Source of the DNA: an uncultured Gammaproteobacteria bacterium
GTDB lineage: Bacteria; Pseudomonadota; Gammaproteobacteria; Pseudomonadales; DT-91
Assembly (NCBI GenBank): GCA_929200485.1
Contig: CAKMZU010000159.1
Coordinates: 1-8,202 of the forward strand
Length of the DNA: 8,202 bases
Direction of reading: 5' to 3'
Shown here: positions 6,130-8,202 of the stretch, piece by piece
Position numbering within the stretch: the stretch's first letter is position 1
Layout of the letters: each line of letters opens with the position of its first letter
Notes under the pieces: model-generated
What the model saw: only the letters and a program-made list of their open reading frames with translations
The model's database searches: none
Told to the model about the DNA's origin: nothing
Translations under genes and position numbers: made by a program

Positions 6130-6553
6130 CGGAACGGGCATCGCCATTTTCCTGCATTTTTAGCTTGCGATTAACTTTGATAAATCCACGCACAAAATCA
6201 TCACAAATCGCTTTACTGGCACCACAATGCACAGTGGTTTTAATATCCAGCTCGCCATCGACTCGAGAGAACACCCGTTTTACGACAGAAGGGTAAGCCT
6301 TGTGATCTGAGGGTGGAAAAGTCCAGGTGGTTTTTTTTCTTCCTGTGATTTTAGAAGCCACTTTCCAGCCCTGGGAATGCTTCAACACCACGCCTGGATC
6401 ACCCATTAATTCTTCAAAAACTATATTGGCATGATTCTGCCCACGAGGCATCACCTTCTCCCCCTGAAAACCTAAATTTTCTTTTTTTTGTACCTTTTTA
6501 GAGGCACAGGCAGCGAACAGAACAACGAGACAGAATATTAAAAGATTTTTCAC
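6116..6553 (-). CDS. Small unrecognised lipoprotein (145 aa)
   Basis: The N-terminus MKNLLIFCLVVLFAAC is a lipoprotein signal with the lipobox F-A-A-C and the lipidated Cys at residue 16. Residues after it (A-S) lack Asp at +2, so outer-membrane sorting is expected. The mature part is small and basic, with WTFPPSDHKAYPSVVKR near the middle and two further cysteines (in VHCGASKAICDDF) spaced for a disulphide. I do not recognise a named family with confidence. I chose the GTG start at 6553, because GGG (6560-6562, within AAAAGGG) is then 6 bases upstream. The in-frame TTG at 6559 would touch that site directly and adds only two residues. A promoter lies at 6593-6621. The gene is transcribed toward sixA with a 109-base gap and is probably a separate unit. 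Confidence 0.8.
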   Translation of the reverse strand: MKNLLIFCLVVLFAACASKKVQKKENLGFQGEKVMPRGQNHANIVFEELMGDPGVVLKHSQGWKVASKITGRKKTTWTFPPSDHKAYPSVVKRVFSRVDGELDIKTTVHCGASKAICDDFVRGFIKVNRKLKMQENGDARSGNKS

Positions 6554-6592
6554 TATCAACCCTTTTAGCGAACTTGACTGCTATTTAAAAAA

Positions 6593-6621
6593 AATATAGT
6601 CAAGAAAGTCATAAATTCCAA
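6593..6621 (-). promoter_or_regulatory. Probable sigma70 promoter of the lipoprotein gene
   Basis: On the minus strand, TTGGAA (plus 6616-6621) is 17 bases from TATATT (plus 6593-6598). The -10 differs from consensus at one base, the -35 at two. The inferred start near 6586 gives a leader of about 33 bases before the GTG. An inverted repeat CTTGACT/AGTCAAG (6573-6579 and 6598-6604) brackets the -10 and the start point, which is where a repressor would bind. Confidence 0.45.
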
Positions 6622-6785
6622 CAAACCAAATAAAGCTTGAAAGGTTTTAATCAACGACTTTATTGATAACGCTGTCAGAGTGAGCAATTTAATCACAAAT
6701 TCTTTCGCTATTATCAATCGAACTGACACAACAGTGATTACAAAAATAAACCATGAAAAATAATTATATATAATAAAAAATTATC

Positions 6786-6798
6786 TCAACTGAGTTGA
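6786..6798. promoter_or_regulatory. 13-bp palindrome, possible operator
   Basis: TCAACT and AGTTGA flank a central G with perfect symmetry. The site is about 50 bases upstream of the -35 of the kinase promoter, suitable for an activator or a distal repressor site. No regulator is assigned. Confidence 0.3.
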
Positions 6799-6815
6799 TC
6801 GACTTTAGGATGTCA

Positions 6816-6831
6816 GTGATCAATTGATGAC
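6816..6831. promoter_or_regulatory. 16-bp palindrome next to the kinase promoter, possible operator
   Basis: GTGATCAATTGATGAC is symmetric except for one pair, with a perfect 10-bp core ATCAATTGAT (6819-6828). It lies 17 bases upstream of the -35 hexamer of the kinase promoter, a common position for an activator site. No regulator is assigned. Confidence 0.35.
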
Positions 6832-6847
6832 TCTCGATTAACAGGGT

Positions 6848-6875
6848 TTGAGAGGAGGCGTTATTGTTTTATGAT
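6848..6875 (+). promoter_or_regulatory. Probable sigma70 promoter of the glucosamine kinase gene
   Basis: TTGAGA (6848-6853) and TATGAT (6870-6875) are 16 bases apart, each one base from consensus. The inferred start is near 6882, so the leader begins within the GAAGCT/AGCTTC inverted repeat (6878-6883 and 6896-6901). That symmetry could be an operator over the start point or a small leader hairpin. Confidence 0.5.
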
Positions 6876-6921
6876 AGGAAGCTTCTATTTTTGGTAGCTT
6901 CAGGTGCAGGATCTTATCAAC

Positions 6922-7809
6922 ATGACGAACCGTGACTCATCGTATTTTCTTGGTATTGATGGTGGCGGCACTAAATGCCGCGCTATCATCCAAAATGCTG
7001 AAGGCAAAACATTGGGCCAAGGACAATCAGGCACGGCTAATCCTGTCTACGGGACCGAAGAGGCTCAGCAATCCATTGTTCAAGCAGCAAAAGCTGCAAT
7101 TGTTGACGCCAACTTACCGGCCAACACCTTAAGCGATTTGATCGCGGGGGTAGGACTTGCCGGGGTCGATATTCCCCGTTTTTATGCGGCCATGATGGAC
7201 TGGAAACATCCTTTTTCTCAATGCTTTATTACTCATGACTTGCCCATTGCCTGCCTTGGGGCGCATCAAACTGATGAGGGTGCTGTCATTATTACAGGCA
7301 CAGGCTCCAGTGGATATGTGCGATGTAAAAACAACGAATTATTTCTAGGAGGCTATGGCCTTCCTTGCAGTGATCAGGCTAGTGGTGCCTGGCTTGGTGT
7401 CAAAGCCCTGGATGCCATATTTCTGGCAAATGATTCACTGGGACCTGAAACAGTGCTTGCAGAAACGCTGACCCAAGCGCTGGCCATCCCCAACACCAAT
7501 GATGACTTGGCAGATTGGACGATAGATAAGCCCAACCGAGCCTATGCACAACTTGCACCACTGATCATTGAGCAATACCAAAAAGACAGTGTTGCGACCA
7601 AAATTTTGGATTCCGCCATCGACTACCTGACACAATTAGCACACAAACTGCTCGAAACCCCCGATGTCGAATTGGCTCTTATAGGGGGCCTCAGTCACTT
7701 CTACCATGAACACTTATCCCAAACCTTTCAATCCAGACTCATTAAACCCAAAAGCAGCCCTGAGGTTGGCGCAATACTTTTTGCAAAGCAGAAAATTAAA
7801 AAAATATAA
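6922..7809 (+). CDS. gspK: Glucosamine / N-acetylglucosamine kinase, BadF/BadG/BcrA family (GspK-like)
   Basis: It is a predicted cytoplasmic ATP-dependent sugar kinase that phosphorylates glucosamine (or N-acetylglucosamine) released from chitin or peptidoglycan. The actin-like ATPase fold is clear: GIDGGGTKCR (11-20, phosphate-1 loop); GLAG (78-81); THDLPIACLGAH (104-115) with the likely catalytic base Asp106; ITGTGSSGY (124-132, phosphate-2); SDQASGAWLG (150-159); and IGGLS (254-258, adenosine motif). The length (295 residues) and the GAH, SDQxSGA and KPxSxPEVGA-type ending match Vibrio GspK closely. I chose ATG 6922, which has AGGA 10 bases upstream. The in-frame GTG at 6904 adds six residues, lacks a ribosome site, and sits just after the leader inverted repeat. 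No transporter, chitinase or nagA/nagB is adjacent, so it stands alone with its own promoter. Glucosamine versus N-acetylglucosamine preference cannot be decided from sequence. Confidence 0.88.
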   Translation: MTNRDSSYFLGIDGGGTKCRAIIQNAEGKTLGQGQSGTANPVYGTEEAQQSIVQAAKAAIVDANLPANTLSDLIAGVGLAGVDIPRFYAAMMDWKHPFSQCFITHDLPIACLGAHQTDEGAVIITGTGSSGYVRCKNNELFLGGYGLPCSDQASGAWLGVKALDAIFLANDSLGPETVLAETLTQALAIPNTNDDLADWTIDKPNRAYAQLAPLIIEQYQKDSVATKILDSAIDYLTQLAHKLLETPDVELALIGGLSHFYHEHLSQTFQSRLIKPKSSPEVGAILFAKQKIKKI

Positions 7810-7814
7810 TTAAA

Positions 7815-7851
7815 CAGCCATCAAGCCTTGCCAGACAAGACTTGATGGCTG
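7815..7851. terminator. Strong hairpin between convergent genes, probable terminator
   Basis: CAGCCATCAAG (7815-7825) pairs perfectly with CTTGATGGCTG (7841-7851). After one mismatch, CTTG/CAAG (7827-7830 and 7836-7839) extends the stem, leaving the 5-base loop CCAGA. It starts 5 bases after the kinase stop. The U-rich tail is on the minus strand (TTTAATTATATTTTTTT after the stem), so intrinsic termination is best for the incoming minus-strand gene. On the plus strand there is no U-tract, and the stem may act as an mRNA 3'-end block. Confidence 0.65.
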
Positions 7852-7984
7852 ACTACCTCAGTTGATAATAAAAAACTTATCATAAGCCCAACCGCTTGAG
7901 AATTTTCCTCCCTTTGAAAAAGTTCCCTTTTTAAACCCCTTGAAATATAAACATTTTTATTATGAATCGACGGTTATAATTTTT

Positions 7985-8202
7985 TTAATCATGAGAAATA
8001 TCCATTGATTCAGTTGGCTCAGCTAATATCTTCTCCTCAACAGTTTTGGCTAACTCGTTAACCCCTTCCTCGTCTACAAGTCGATTAAATTTCCCCGATA
8101 CAAGTTCTTTGCTAATCATGCCATCAAGAGCAAAAAGACCTTCTTTTTCTTTTGGCCTTACCAACTTCAGATTGCAGAGTTTAAACCGGTCGGGCCAGAT
8201 TA
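7985..8202 (-). CDS. C-terminal 71 codons of an unrecognised protein (partial at right edge)
   Basis: From the right edge the minus strand is open to TAA at 7985-7987. The visible part begins IWPDRFKLCNLKLVRPKEKE, continues through a charged helical stretch around LFALDGMISKELVSGKF, and ends with an acidic tail (VEEKILAEP..MDISHD). There is no membrane segment, repeat or catalytic motif in the visible portion, and I recognise no family. The long open frame, the balanced composition and the downstream hairpin with a minus-strand U-tract support a real gene. The 133 bases between its stop and the hairpin are AT-rich and show no gene. Confidence 0.6.
   Translation of the reverse strand, partial: IWPDRFKLCNLKLVRPKEKEGLFALDGMISKELVSGKFNRLVDEEGVNELAKTVEEKILAEPTESMDISHD

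Larger units (their letters stand above)
6554..6921. other. AT-rich divergent intergenic region with several palindromes
   Basis: No convincing gene is visible in these 368 bases between the lipoprotein gene and the glucosamine kinase. They hold a minus-strand promoter (6593-6621) with an inverted repeat over its start point; a very AT-rich stretch around 6740-6785; two near-perfect palindromes at 6786-6798 (TCAACT-G-AGTTGA) and 6816-6831 (GTGATCAATTGATGAC, one mismatched pair); a plus-strand promoter (6848-6875); and a hairpin in the kinase leader (6878-6901). The length and number of symmetric sites suggest regulated expression of one or both flanking genes. No family-specific operator consensus was recognised. 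Confidence 0.5.

Noticed and set aside
6104..7851. CRISPR array, tRNA or attachment site among the repeats and hairpins of the right half
   Set aside because: Repeats are single inverted pairs without regular spacing, no cloverleaf or anticodon arm was found, and no integrase or tRNA end is present.

Overview
The window looks like an ordinary chromosomal stretch of a gammaproteobacterium of moderate to low GC. The prmB-aroC order, SixA next to a SERHL-like hydrolase and a DUF4892-type exported protein, and a Vibrio GspK-like glucosamine kinase all fit marine or host-associated lineages of the Oceanospirillales/Pseudomonadales type. That placement is an inference from gene content; no rRNA or other phylogenetic marker is present, and I found no tRNA, rRNA, CRISPR array, insertion sequence or phage gene.

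Layout. Positions 1-65 may hold the last codons of a plus-strand gene. Positions 52-1220 carry two minus-strand genes for unrecognised single-pass membrane proteins. These are paralogues: both have LRRL at residues 13-16, an identical C-x10-C-x7-C ectodomain pattern with Y before the third Cys, one C-terminal membrane segment, and a near-identical 34-bp upstream block. They are the least explained part of the window. Positions 1297-3389 (minus) hold prmB then aroC, i.e. L3 glutamine methylation and the last step of the shikimate pathway. folE (GTP cyclohydrolase I, 3456-4004, plus) is divergent from prmB, and their two promoters appear to share one -10 region. Positions 4005-4169 hold a REP/BIME-like inverted repeat between the convergent folE and DUF4892 genes.

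Positions 4170-6006 (minus) form a tightly packed operon: sixA, then a serine hydrolase (TGATG stop/start overlap), then a DUF4892-type exported protein (43-bp overlap). Positions 6116-6553 (minus) encode a small lipoprotein, best started at a GTG. A 368-bp AT-rich divergent regulatory region (6554-6921) separates it from a BadF/BadG-family glucosamine kinase (6922-7809, plus). A strong hairpin follows at 7815-7851, and the C-terminal 71 codons of an unrecognised minus-strand gene run off the right edge.

How the genes work together: aroC and folE both feed aromatic and folate metabolism (chorismate leads to p-aminobenzoate; GTP to dihydroneopterin), so their head-to-head placement is metabolically sensible. 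sixA, the hydrolase and the DUF4892 gene are translationally linked, but no shared function can be deduced. I see no convincing new defence, toxin or secretion system. The best candidate for something undescribed is the paralogous membrane-protein pair with its duplicated promoter.
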